DNA from: Panicum virgatum
Taxonomy: Eukaryota > Streptophyta > Magnoliopsida > Poales > Poaceae
DNA: 64,000 nucleotides
Direction: 5' to 3'
NCBI RefSeq assembly: GCF_016808335.1
Contig: NC_053146.1
Coordinates: 26,938,938-27,002,937 of the forward strand
The stretch's first letter is position 1; each line of letters begins with the position of its first letter. The notes beneath the pieces are model-generated. The model was not told where the DNA came from and searched no databases. It worked only from the letters and a program-made list of their open reading frames with translations. Of the stretch, positions 33,831-44,982 are shown piece after piece. A program made the position numbers and the translations under genes.

Positions 33831-35050
33831 CACTACGTAAGAACCACCCTATAGTGACGTGCACAAAGATAACGCGTCTTTGTCACGCGTCATCCAGATT
33901 CGAAAGGTGACCCGCACAGATAATGCATGTCACCTTTTATTCTCCTAAAACCCTGTGCAAAAAGTGACATGCCACCTTTGATAGAGAAAAGGTGACGCGG
34001 CTCATGAAGCCCGTCACCTATTTTATAGGTGACGGGCGATATATTGAGGCTGTCACATGTAATCTTGTCATAGGTGACTGGCCTTGCCTTCGTAGGCATA
34101 GGTGACAGCCTTTCAAGAGGCCTGTGACCTTTGTTGAGTAGACAGGTGAAGGGTCTAATTGATGCTCGTCACATTTGAGCCAGACCTACTATTTCCCTCC
34201 AGCAGTCGCCGCTCGGCCAGGAAGCTACCATCTACTATTTCCCTCTAGTTGTGCGGTGGCCATTTTGGACGTTTTTGAGGTTCTGCAAGATTAGGGCTCC
34301 AAATTTTTTCCCCTCTTCCTTCTCTTTTCTCCCTCGTTCCCTCTCCTTCCCCTCCTCCCCCTCCTTTTCAAGTAACTATTGAAAAAACTTGTGTTCTTGC
34401 AGATGTAGATGGAGGATAAAAGTTGGATGGGCCTTCCTAACCATTGTTGTCCGTAGTACTTGAGAGGTTTGAAGTCTTTCATGGAGATTGCGAGGGCCGA
34501 CAAGGAAGCGAGGTCTAAAACAACAATCTACTGTCCGTGCCTCGATGGTAGAAATGATAAGAAATACTCTGAGTTCAAAGTAGTATATCCGCACTTGATC
34601 GTTCATGCATTTATAACAAATTACACTTGTTAGAATAAGAACAGGGAGTAAGGGCCTAACGAAATGGTGAAATGGGTCGCCGATCATCAAGAAGGGCCCA
34701 ACCGTAGAGAAAGGCAGGATGGTGATTAGGATGTGTGTAGCGAAAATGGCCTCTCATGCCATATTTCAATATAATATTTTGGCGATTGATGACTGTAACA
34801 CCCGGTTTATAAAAGAACATAAACCGAGCAATCATATACGTGCCAGGATCAAGTCACACGTATATACAACAGAATGACCAGTATATCATAGCACATATCA
34901 CGTAAAAAGATATAATAAAGCGAATACGAATGTTATTTATTACATTAATGACAAAATGTCTGATACAGCGGAAGCGAAGTACAAAATACGATAAAAACTC
35001 TCCGAAGCTGAAGCAGGGCGCCACAGGGACGTCGACTGGGAGACGAACAC

Positions 35051-36246
35051 CTAGAAGTCCTCGTAGTCCTGGTAGCGCTGGACGAACTCTCTCGTGTCGG
35101 CAGGAACTGAGCAGCAGTAGCGTATCCAAGAGGAAAAAGTAGAGAAGAGGCAAGGGTGAGTACACAACTTGTACTCAACAAGTATAACACAAACTATGAG
35201 GCTCTAGGCTGGCTGACTCAACTGCATTAGCTTTTAAGTGTTGGCAAAATTTTATTAAAGCTATTTACTATGAGTTGATGAGTTACCATTAACCCAGTTA
35301 CATAGTAATTAATCAGAATTAATCATGATACTACTGAGAAACCAAAACAAAACCAAGCCACCAAGGTAACCCCGAGAAGCACCTCCCTCGTCGGAAGGAG
35401 ATAACTTCACTAATCAAAAGGAGGATCTGGGCCGCTCATAACCGTGAGCACGGCTAGTATACCAGTTTTACACTCTGCAGAGGTTGCACATCTTTACCCA
35501 CAAGTCGTGAGCTACGCCAGTTGTTCATCACACTTCCTTAGGTGAGATGGCCAGCGACTCACTACGAGGCCTTTAAAAAGAATCTCGTTGGTAAGGCGTA
35601 ACCGCGAGAGTTAGGTCGGCGACGATGGGGCCCACCTCCGGGGGTACAAGCACAGGAGCGCAATCCAAGCACAGACCAAGCCGGAGGAGCAGGGACCATT
35701 GAAGCTTACTACTCTTGCCCCGCAGGTAAGTTACTCCAAACCAAAAAGATCTAATTATTACGCCAAGTCTATCCCATTCTAGCCTTGTGGTAGCGCTGTT
35801 GTCCCAGGTTGTCGCTCTATGAACCGGTCCTTATGGAGAGTGGCCAACCAAGCACTAAGCACCGTGCTGGCCCCCTAAACCATGTTTCTAACAAAAGCCA
35901 ATTTTAACGAGACGTGAGCCACTCAAGCCACACAGAGTGCCACTCTCAGAATTAAGTTCAAGTGAACCATTAATCAAATTAATTAAAAAGGACCAGAGTG
36001 TGTTATAGCGCAGCAACCTAGCACAACTAACCAAAATGCAACCCAAGGATATATATAAAGGATGTAAAGTGGCTAGGAAATCCTTAAAGGCATACAGTAT
36101 TAAAATGCAGTATGAAATTGTATTTAAAGGTGATAGGTTGTTCATGTTATACTTGCCTTCCTCGTACTGCTCTGGCTACTGCTCAAAGTGCTCGGAAGAC
36201 GGCTGCTCCGGGTACTGGTACTGGGGCTCCTCAGGTAGCTCAGCGT
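35051..36246 (-). pseudogene. LTR-borne small spliced ORF, copy in the intact chromovirus
   Basis: Exon 2 is 36246-36157 (DAELPEEPQYQYPEQPSSEH), with an in-frame TAG at 36178-36176 where the solo LTR copy has CAG; it ends QYEE followed by donor AG|GCAAGT. Exon 3 is 35106-35051 (PADTREFVQRYQDYEDF, stop TAG) after CTGCTCAG. The intron is 1050 bp. Same phases as at 4473-5647. The stop in exon 2 argues that this copy does not encode the full peptide. Confidence 0.4.
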
Positions 36247-37000
36247 CTACTCACGAACACATGGCCAAAACAAAGCATGTTAATAAGCAAACAAGCACTC
36301 TAACAAAAGCTAAAGAACAGTACATCAATACATAAAAACAGCACGCTAAACTAGTCTAAAGCTATACTACGCGTTACAACGATCGCGTGGGTATAAAGAA
36401 CGCTAAAAACGGAGTTAAAACGCATTTTCTAGGCTAAAAACAAGTCCTAGGGGCTTATTTGTAAGAAAACTGAAGTTCCAGGGGGTTTTCTGCTAAAACC
36501 GAGGGCTAAAACATAAATAAACATTAAATCTAAGGGCTGACGTGCAAAAACACAAGGCCTGGACTGCGGTGCCATGCCGCAGCATGCCCGCCACGGCAGG
36601 GCCGCGCCTGCGCGGCGGCGCAACGCCGGTGGCTGGGGGTCCGGCCTCTGGCGTGGCCCACGGGATCTAAACTCCAGAGCAAAAGGACCAGGAAAAGAGC
36701 TGCCGCTTACCGAGGGATCGAGACGGGCTGGATTGGCATGCAGGGTCGACGGCGAAGCTGACCAGCGGTGGAGGCGACGCGGAGCTCGCGGACGAGGCTG
36801 CAGCAGGGGCGTCCCGGCTTCTGGATCTCACGCAAAGCTTCAGCGTTGATCTGCGGTGATGTTCCAGGGGTCAGGGAGGCTTGGGGATTGCCGGCGGCTA
36901 GAAATCGGGCGGCGGCCGTGTTACCTGTAACGGCGGCTCCAAGGGAAATCCCAGGGGGTGGCGCGGCGTAGAGGGCTGAGGAGATGGCTGCGGATGGAGG

Positions 37001-37031
37001 CTAGGGTTACAGGGTGCGGGCGCCGTTTATA
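37001..37031 (-). promoter_or_regulatory. Core promoter in the chromovirus LTR: TATA box plus telo-box-like element
   Basis: Minus strand CTCTATAAACGG (TATAAA at 37031-37026) and, 18 bases on, AACCCTAG (37008-37001) in a leader ACCCTAGCCTCCATCC. A possible first donor GTTACAG|GTAAC lies further downstream (about 36923). This looks like the start of a plant housekeeping gene. Confidence 0.55.
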
Positions 37032-37735
37032 GAGCATCCCAGGTGATCCTGGGGAGGCGTGCCCCAGATGGAAGGCTCACCGGGAAACTCGGAGGGGATG
37101 GCGGGGTTGTTGCTCTGCGAGGGAGAAGATACCGCCAGGTGGGGTCGGTTCGTCAGCGCCAGCGAGGGGAAGCCGCGGGGTGTGCTTGAGCGAGCTGACC
37201 GCGCGGGGGGGAAAGAAGGGGGCTGACCAGTGGGCCCGGGCGCTCAGCGGGCGGGCGTCGCGCGGTGCGGGCGAGCGGCTGTTGTGCAAAGCAGGCCGGG
37301 GTGGAGCGGCCCGGTCGTGTGCGGGGGAGCGGGCCGCGTGGCGCGGGGCAGGCCGGGGAGGCTAGCGGGCTGCAGCTGGGCCGGAGCGCTGCGCTGGGGA
37401 AGGGAGGAACGGGGGGCGAGCTGGGCCGGCCGGGTGAAAGGGTTGGACTGGGTTCTGGTTTGTTGGGCTTTGGGTCTTGGGTTACCTTTCCTATTTCTAA
37501 TTCAAACAAAACAACTAATTGAATTCAAACTAATTTGAATTCAAAACCTAACCACACAACAAAAGAAAAGATGCTCCAGCATGATGCAACAACAAAATTA
37601 ACCTATGATGGATTTTAATTATTTATTGAACAAAAATTAGATTTAAATGCCAACTAAACACAATAAATCTTAGAAATTTGAATAAAACCAATTAAATTTA
37701 TTAATAAATGCTGAAATTTAAATTAGGGTGTTACA

Positions 37736-37753
37736 GACCCTACCCCCTTAAAG
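37736..37753 (-). other. Polypurine tract of the intact chromovirus
   Basis: On the minus strand CTTTAAGGGGGTAGGGTC abuts the LTR start. Confidence 0.88.
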
Positions 37754-37770
37754 AAATCTCGTCCCGAGAT

Positions 37771-40700
37771 TTAGCTGGGCTGGCTAGCAAAGAGATCTGG
37801 ATACGTCTTCTTTAGCTCATCTTCTCGCTCCCAAGTAGCCTCAGCTTCACTGTGGTGACTCCACTGAACTCTGCACATCTTGATGCGCTTGTTTCGAGTA
37901 ACCCTCTCTGACGTCTCCAGAATCTTCACCGGATGCTCAGTATAAGTCAGGTCCTCCTGGACATCTACTCCATCCAGGGGTGTCTGCTCCTCGGGTACTC
38001 GCAGACACCTCTTCAGCTGAGATATATGGAAGACATCATGAACTCCCGAGAGACTGAGCGGTAACTCTAGGCGATAAGCAACTTCGCCTTTCCGCTCTAG
38101 CACCTTGAATGGCCCCACATACCAAAGTGCTAACTTCCCTTTGACATTAAATCTACGGATTCCTCTCATCGGAGACACCTTCAGATACACATAATCACCG
38201 ACACTGAAAGTCAGGTCTCTCCGCTTGCCATCTGCATAGCTCTTTTGTCTGCTCTGTGCAATCCTCAGATTTTCTCGCACAGCCTGAACCATCTGCTCTG
38301 CATCATCTATGATCTCAGGACCAAAGAGCTGCTTCTCACCAATCTGATCCCAATAGAGAGGAGTTCTACACTTTCTGCCATACAATGCCTCAAAGGGAGA
38401 CTTCTTTAGACTGGCCTGATAGCTGTTGTTATATGAGAACTCGGCAAATGACAGGCACTTATCCCAACTAGTACCATACTGAATAGCACAAGCTCTCAGC
38501 ATATCCTCCAACACTTGGTTGGTTCTCTCTGTCTGCCCATCTGTCTGAGGGTGATAAGCCGTACTGAAACGCAGCTTCGTATCCAACGAATCATGGAGCT
38601 GCTCCCAGAACCGAGAAGTGAACTGAGACCCTCTGTCAGATATGATCTTCTTGGGCACACCATGCAAGCAGACAATCCGAGAGATGTACAACTCTGCAAG
38701 TCTAGCACCGGAGTAAGTAGTGTTCACTGGAATGAAGTGAGCAACCTTCGTCAAACGATCCACTACTACCCAAATGGAGTTGTACCCTTTCTGAGTACGA
38801 GGCAATCCAACAATGAAGTCCATAGTGATTTCCTCCCATTTCCACTCTGGAATCTTCAAAGGCTGTAACAGACCTGCTGGCCTCTGATGCTCAGCCTTGA
38901 CACGCTGACAGGTGTCACAAATAGCCACGTACTCTGCCACTGAACGCTTCATCCCATACCACCAGAAACGTTCCTTCATATCATAGTACATCTTCGTGCT
39001 GCCCGGGTGAATAGAGTAAGCTGTATCATGGGCCTCACTCAGAATCAACTTCCGAAGATCATGCACATCAGGCACGCAGATCCGGTTCTTGTACCACAAG
39101 GTACCCTGATCATCCTCTCTGAAATGAGGAGCCTTGCCCTTCTTGAGCAACTCACGGATCTCCTGCAGCTTCTCATCATCTTTCTGATGCTGCCTGATCT
39201 CTGCCTCTAGAGTCGGTACTGCCTCAAATGCTGCACTGGAGGTATGATGCAAGAAGCCCAGACTCAACTGCTCGAACTCCTCGCATAACTCTGGAGGCAT
39301 CTGGAAAGCCACGGCCATGTTGACATAACTCCTTCTGCTCAAAGCATCTGCTACAACATTGGCCTTGCCCGGATGATAGTGAATCTCCAGATCATAGTCC
39401 TTGACCAACTCTAACCATCTCCTCTGCCGCATGTTCAGCTCATTCTGCGTGAAAATGTACTTGAGGCTCTTGTGATCAGTGTAGATATCACACCGCTGCC
39501 CATACAAGTAATGCCTCCAAATCTTCAGAGCATGCACAACTGCGGCTAACTCAAGATCATGAGTAGGATAATTCAGCTCATGCCGACGTAACTGCCGTGA
39601 AGCATAAGCTATCACTCTGCCCTCCTGCATCAGAACACACCCAAGACCATCCTTCGAAGCATCACAATATACCGTGAACCTCTTCGTCTGGTCTGGCAGA
39701 GTCAGGACTGGCGCCGTAGTCAACCTTTTCTTCAGCTCATCAAAGGCCATCTGACGCTCATCAGTCCATACAAAAGCCACATTATTCTCTAGCAAAGAAG
39801 TCAAAGGCTTCGCGATCTTGGAGAAATTCTCAATGAACCTCCGATAATATCCAGCTAAGCCCAAGAATGACCTGACTTCCTTTACTGTCTGCGGTGTCTC
39901 CCACTCTAGCACATCCTTCACCTTGCTCGGATCAACAGCAATGCCTCCCTGAGAGATAACATGACCGAGGAACGGAACCTCGTCAATCCAGAACTCGCAC
40001 TTGCTGAACTTGGCATACAGCTGATGCTCTCTCAATCTCTGCAATACAAGTCTCAGATGCTCCTCATGCTCTTCTTCTGTCTTGGAGAAGATCAGAATAT
40101 CATCAATGAAAATCACCACAAAGACATCCAGATAATCCATGAAGACCATGTTCATCAGGTGCATGAAGAAAGCCGGGGCATTAGTCAAGCCGAAGGACAT
40201 GACTGTATACTCATATAGCCCGTACTTGCAGGTGAATGCCGTCTTCGGAATATCCCCAGGACGGATCCTCAGCTGAAAATAGCCCGAACGAAGATCAATC
40301 TTCGAGAATATATGAGCACCTCGAATCAAATCAAAGAGATCCTCAATACGGGGCAGTGGATGCTTGTTCTTGATAGTAACTGCATTCAGCTCCCGATAAT
40401 CCACACACATCCTCTTCGAGCCATCCTTCTTATCTACCAGCAACAACGGAAAAGCCCAAGGAGAGAAGCTGTGACGGATATAGCCCTTGGCTAGCAACTC
40501 ATCAATAGTCTTCTTAACTTCTTCATGCTCTATAGGTGCCATACGGTAGGGCCGCTTTGCAATAGGAGCTGTGCCAGGCAAGAGATCAATACAAAACTCA
40601 ATGGCGCGTTCAGGCGGCATACCTGGCAGATCATCCGGAAAGACATCCGGGAATTCAGACACCACGCGAATACCGTCCGTGGGTCTAGCCTCCATCTGAT

Positions 40701-42338
40701 GAAGAAATCCAGAAGGCTCTACTGCACTGATAACAACCTCTTGGCCACTGGAAGCTGATAGCAAGACTGTCCTCTGAGCACAATCTATCCGAACTCCCCA
40801 TTTGGCCAGAGTCTCCATTCCCAGAATGACATCAATGCCCTTGGTGTCTAGCACCATCAGATCAGTACAGAACTCTACTCCCCTCAAAGAAACACTGACT
40901 CTCGGGCAGTAAGTGTGAGACCTCAACTGTCCTCCCGGTGAAGATACTAACAGGCACCGCTTTAATGTGCTAGTATGAATACCATGATGCTCGACAAAAG
41001 ACTGAGTAATGAAGGAATGCGTAGCACCAGTATCAAAAAGCACTGTAGCTGGATATGAATTAACCATGAACGTACCAATGACCACGTTGGGAGCTTCGGC
41101 CGCTGACTCGGCCGTCACGTGGTTCACCCTGCCCTGTGCTGGCGCCCTGGGCTGAGCTGGGCGCCCCTGCTGTCCCGCCTGCGCCTTCCGGGGGCAAGCG
41201 TTGGCGTAGTGCCCCGGCTGGCCGCAGTGAAAGCAGGTGTGAGGAGGTCCCTGAGCCTGCTGTCCGGTAGGAGCTGCCGGACGTGGAGCCTGCGGTGCTG
41301 GTGGAGCTGGTGGAGCACGAGCCGGAGGTGCCGGTAACCTCGGGCCCTGACCTGCCTGCTGCTGTCGAGGCGGGTACTGCTGCGGTGGCCTCTGCTGGTA
41401 CTGCTGAGGGGGCCGGTACTGCTGCTGGTACGGCTGAGGCGGCTGGAGTCGAGGATGAGTGTTGCTGCCGGAAGCAACGGGGACAACCTTCCTCTTCTTG
41501 TCCTCCATCTCCAGGTGCTTACGCTCAGTGTTGAGCGCACTGTCAACCAGATGGTTGAAGTCGTCGAAGCGGAGGTTGAGCAGCGCGTACTGGGGGTAGT
41601 CCTCAAGACCCTCCATGAAGTGCTCCTGCTTCTTGCGGTCATCCGCAACCTCGGCAGGGGCGTAGCGTGCCAGCTGAAGAAAGCGATCACGATACTCCGT
41701 GACCGACATAGTCCCCTGAATTCACAAAGACAGATAGAGATCGGAAAATTAACTCAGGATTCATAAGGATAGATCAAGGGGCATTAGCTCAAAAGAAACC
41801 GCTGAATGATTATATTTAAGATTACCTGCTTCAGTGCAAGGAACTCCTTCTGCTTCATCTTCATAACGCCCGCAGGGACGTTGTGGCTGCGGAAACGCTC
41901 CCTGAACTGGAGCCAGGTGAGAGACTCGCGGTCATGGACCGGGTGGGACTCCCACCAGTCCAAAGCTGCCCCTCGCAGCTGTCCCGCTGCGTACAAGACG
42001 CGCTCACGATCATCGCACTGGGCGATGTCCAGCTGACGCTCCACTGCACGGAGCCAGTCGTCAGCCTGAAGGGGGTCGGACGTGTGAGAAAACGTCGGCG
42101 GGTGACCCCTCAGGAACTCAGCACGCCTGTCGCGAGGCTGCGGCGGTGGAGGAGGCGGAGGCTGAGCGTGAGCGTGCTGAAGAGCCTGAACGGTGTTGTT
42201 CAGGGTAGCCATCATCTGCATCTGGAGCTGGAAGTACTGCTCCGGAGTCAAAGGCGGCGGCATCGGGATCCCAGTACCCTGGTTGTTCTGACCCTGCTGC
42301 TGGCCAGAACCGGAACCGGTGCTCCTGGTGTTCACCAT
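37771..42338 (-). CDS. Chromovirus gag-pol polyprotein, complete after removal of one intron
   Basis: Exons 42338-41826 and 41715-37771 give about 1485 residues with no stop. Gag starts [10 protein letters not shown] and holds [19 protein letters not shown] and a CCHC knuckle [14 protein letters not shown] (about 332-345). Protease: [11 protein letters not shown] (DTG about 399). [24 protein letters not shown] and the catalytic box FIDDIL (about 695; Phe replaces the usual Tyr). RNase [11 protein letters not shown] (about 850). Integrase: HHCC zinc region (about 1063-1105), then core Asp in MDFIVG, Asp in SDRGSQF and Glu in QTERTNQ. C-terminal chromodomain-like [15 protein letters not shown]. 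The order PR-RT-RH-IN-chromodomain defines a Ty3/gypsy chromovirus, probably Tekay-type. All catalytic residues seem present, so it may be competent. Confidence 0.95.
41716..41825 (-). other. 110-bp intron within chromovirus gag
   Basis: Minus strand AAGCAG|GTAATC ... TTGTGAATTCAG|GGGACT. The length is not a multiple of three and it contains an in-frame stop, yet flanking frames join in phase 0 (..LALKQ / [12 protein letters not shown]..). Gag homology continues across it. Confidence 0.75.
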
Positions 42339-42890
42339 CTGATTTGAACAAAAGATTTCACGAGTAAGGATATTGCAGGAATAAATTCAGATGGATATGA
42401 TAACTCTTTGCGGAAAAAGACTCAGCCATGATAAAGTAGACAGGATAGAGTTGACTGTTTTACCCCCAACGATCTAACTCATTTTATTAATTAGTTAACT
42501 TTAACATCTGAGTGATTTTCTTTAAACAAATTTAAACTACTAAGCTATGCAATCAGTCAAAAATCCAAATCAAACATGTAGCATAATAACAAGCAGACAA
42601 TTTTCACGACTTAGCCGAGTTTAACAATAGACTCGACTAACACAACACGTCGCAGAATGTGCTATCGTTTTATTATAAAAGGGTCACCTAGCTAACTCAT
42701 GGTGGTCAGATGACTGATTCAGGCCAAAATCTACGAAAACTATTCTTCAGAGAGAGAAATCAAGGCAAGAAAGGTAAAAGTCATAGAAGTCAAGGGGTAT
42801 AATAGTAAAATAGTTTCAGCAGGCAAGGATTGGAGAGAAGAAGTCCTAAAACTCGACCAGTTCTATCTAGGCTTCGTCCTACAGTCGATA

Positions 42891-42904
42891 TGGCTCTGAT
42901 ACCA
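42891..42904 (-). other. Primer binding site of the intact chromovirus
   Basis: Minus strand TGGTATCAGAGCCA, complement of initiator Met-tRNA, three bases from the LTR edge at 42908. Confidence 0.92.
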
Positions 42905-42907
42905 CTC

Positions 42908-44334
42908 TGTAACACCCGGTTTATAAAAGAACATAAACCGAGCAATCATATACGTGCCAGGATCAAGTCACACGTATATACAACAGAATGAACAGTATAT
43001 CATAGCACATATCACGTAAAAAGACATAATAAAGCGAATACGAATGTTATTTATTACAATAATGACAAAAATGTCTGATACAGCGGAAGCGAAGTACAAA
43101 ATACGGTAAAAGCTCTCCGAAGCTGAAACAGGGCGCCACAGGGACGTCGACTGGGAGACGAAGCACCTAGAAGTCCTCGTAGTCCTGGTAGCGCTGGACG
43201 AACTCCCTCGTGTCGGCAGGAACTGAGCAGCAGTAGCGTAGCCAAGAGGAAAAAGTAGAGAAGAGCAAGGGTGAGTACACAACTTGTACTCAACAAGTAT
43301 AACACAAACTATGAGGCTCTAAGGTTGGCTGACTCAACTGCATTAGCTTTTAATCTTGGCAAAATTTTATTAAAGCTATTTACTACGAGTTGATGAATTA
43401 CATTAACCCAGTTACATAGTAATTAATCAAGTTTAAACATGTTACTACTGAGAACCAAACCAAAACCAAGCCACCAAGGTAAACCCCGAGAAGCACCCCC
43501 ATCGTCGCCGATCTAACTCTCGCGGTTACGTCTTACCAACGAGATTCTTTTTAAAGGCCTCGTAGTGAGTCGCTAGTCATCTCACCTAAGGAAGTGTGAT
43601 GAACAACTGGCGTAGCTCACGACTTGTGGGTAAAGATGTGCAACCTCTGCAGAGTGTAAAACTGGTATACTAGCCGTGCTCACGGTTATGAGCAGCCCAG
43701 ATCCTCCTTTTGATTAGTGGAGTTATCTCCTTCCGACGAGGGAGGTGCTTCTCGGGGTTTACCTTGGTGGCTTGGTTTCGGTTTGGTTCTCAGTAGTAAC
43801 ATGTTTAAACTTGATTAATTACTATGTAACTGGGTTAATGTAATTCATCAACTCGTAGTAAATAGCTTTAATAAAATTTTGCCAAGATTAAAAGCTAATG
43901 CAGTTGAGTCAGCCAACCTTAGAGCCTCATAGTTTGTGTTATACTTGTTGAGTACAAGTTGTGTACTCACCCTTGCCTCTTCTCTACTTTTTCCTCTTGG
44001 CTACGCTACTGCTGCTCAGTTCCTGCCGACACGAGGGAGTTCGTCCAGCGCTACCAGGACTACGAGGACTTCTAGGTGCTTCGTCTCCCAGTCGACGTCC
44101 CTGTGGCGCCCTGTTTCAGCTTCGGAGAGCTTTTACCGTATTTTGTACTTCGCTTCCGCTGTATCAGACATTTTTGTCATTATTGTAATAAATAACATTC
44201 GTATTCGCTTTATTATGTCTTTTTACGTGATATGTGCTATGATATACTGTTCATTCTGTTGTATATACGTGTGACTTAATCCTGGCACGTATATGATTGC
44301 TCGGTTTATGTTCTTTTATAAACCGGGTGTTACA
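42908..44334. repeat. Foldback replacing the 5' LTR: two inverted U5-end arms with a 246-bp loop
   Basis: Left arm 42908-43497 and right arm 43744-44334 are inverted copies, nearly identical by eye (one SNP near the tip and a single-base indel noted). The loop 43498-43743 continues the right-arm LTR sequence. Both outer tips are TGTAACACCCGG, the U5 end. Each arm holds a copy of the last exon of the LTR ORF (43222-43167 minus; 44020-44075 plus). The expected U3 end (AAATTAGGGTGTTACA) is absent. Confidence 0.92.
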
Positions 44335-44585
44335 ATGACACACACAACACTTGGACTAATGTGATTGTTAAGATGACTATTCTCAGGCTTTTAGGTTCAA
44401 GTGATGACAAAGAGAAGAGAGCCGTAGCAAGGCCCGAAGGGCCACCCCTACGGGGGCTTTTAGGTTCAAGTGATGACAAAGAGAAGAGCGGACGGGGGTC
44501 GAGGGGGAGCCGCCCCTCGCGGGTCTCAGGGCAGCGCCCTGAAAGCTCTTCGGTCCAAGGGACAAGAATTGAGGCATTTTGCTAT

Positions 44586-44982
44586 CATCGGTTAAACCGA
44601 CGTAGGGCAAAATGAACTCACCGGTGCAATCACAGAGAAGGTCTGCGGGCTAGGGTTTTACACCGGATGAACCGACGCTACAGAAGTTATATACGTCGGT
44701 GCATTGGCAGATGAAGACCGAGGAAAATACCTACACCGGTTGAACCGACGATGCATCAGTCAATTGCATCGGTTCAGTTGTCCAGAGAGGTGGTTTTTGG
44801 AGGAACGTGAAGAAGTTACATTCACCGGTTAAACCGACGCTAATATTACATACACCGGTTGATTACATCGGTTAAACCGGCGATACACCGGTTGATTGAT
44901 AACGGCTAGTTTTTCAAATAGCAGTTTACATACACCGGTTGAACCGATGAAGGCTTTTGGGGTACGTCGGATTAACCGGCGT
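44586..44982. repeat. Cluster of CACCGGTTNAACCGACG-type short palindromes
   Basis: About ten copies, e.g. CATCGGTTAAACCGACG, CACCGGATGAACCGACG, CACCGGTTGAACCGACG, CATCGGTTAAACCGGCG. Orthologous to 29147-29490 in the other LTR copy. Confidence 0.85.

Larger units (their letters stand above)
34794..37735 (-). repeat. 3' LTR of the intact chromovirus (2942 bp)
   Basis: In plus coordinates it starts TGTAACACCCGGTTTATAAAAG and ends AAATTAGGGTGTTACA. On the minus strand a TATA box (37031-37026) and GC-rich leader come first, then AT-rich intron-like sequence and exon-like islands (36246-36157, 35106-35051). Confidence 0.93.
34794..44334 (-). mobile_element. Full-length chromovirus with uninterrupted polyprotein and a foldback 5' LTR, TSD ATGAC
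   Basis: The insertion spans 34794-44334 with ATGAC on both sides (34789-34793 and 44335-44339). On the minus strand: foldback 5' end (44334-42908), PBS (42904-42891), gag-pol (42338-37771), polypurine tract (37753-37736), 3' LTR (37735-34794). The target is a copia-like LTR whose empty form is present at 29640-29700. The coding part is open after removal of one intron, so this copy is recent; LTR divergence of about 3% (by eye) between 3' LTR and foldback arms complicates dating. Confidence 0.93.

Noticed and set aside
43936..44274. 112-codon plus-strand frame, and its mirror at 42968-43282
   Set aside because: These are the wrong-frame reading of the LTR last-exon region in the foldback arms; the phase-consistent reading is the short 56-nt exon.
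44586..44982. CRISPR-like repeat array
   Set aside because: Irregular spacing, varied palindromes, plant LTR context.
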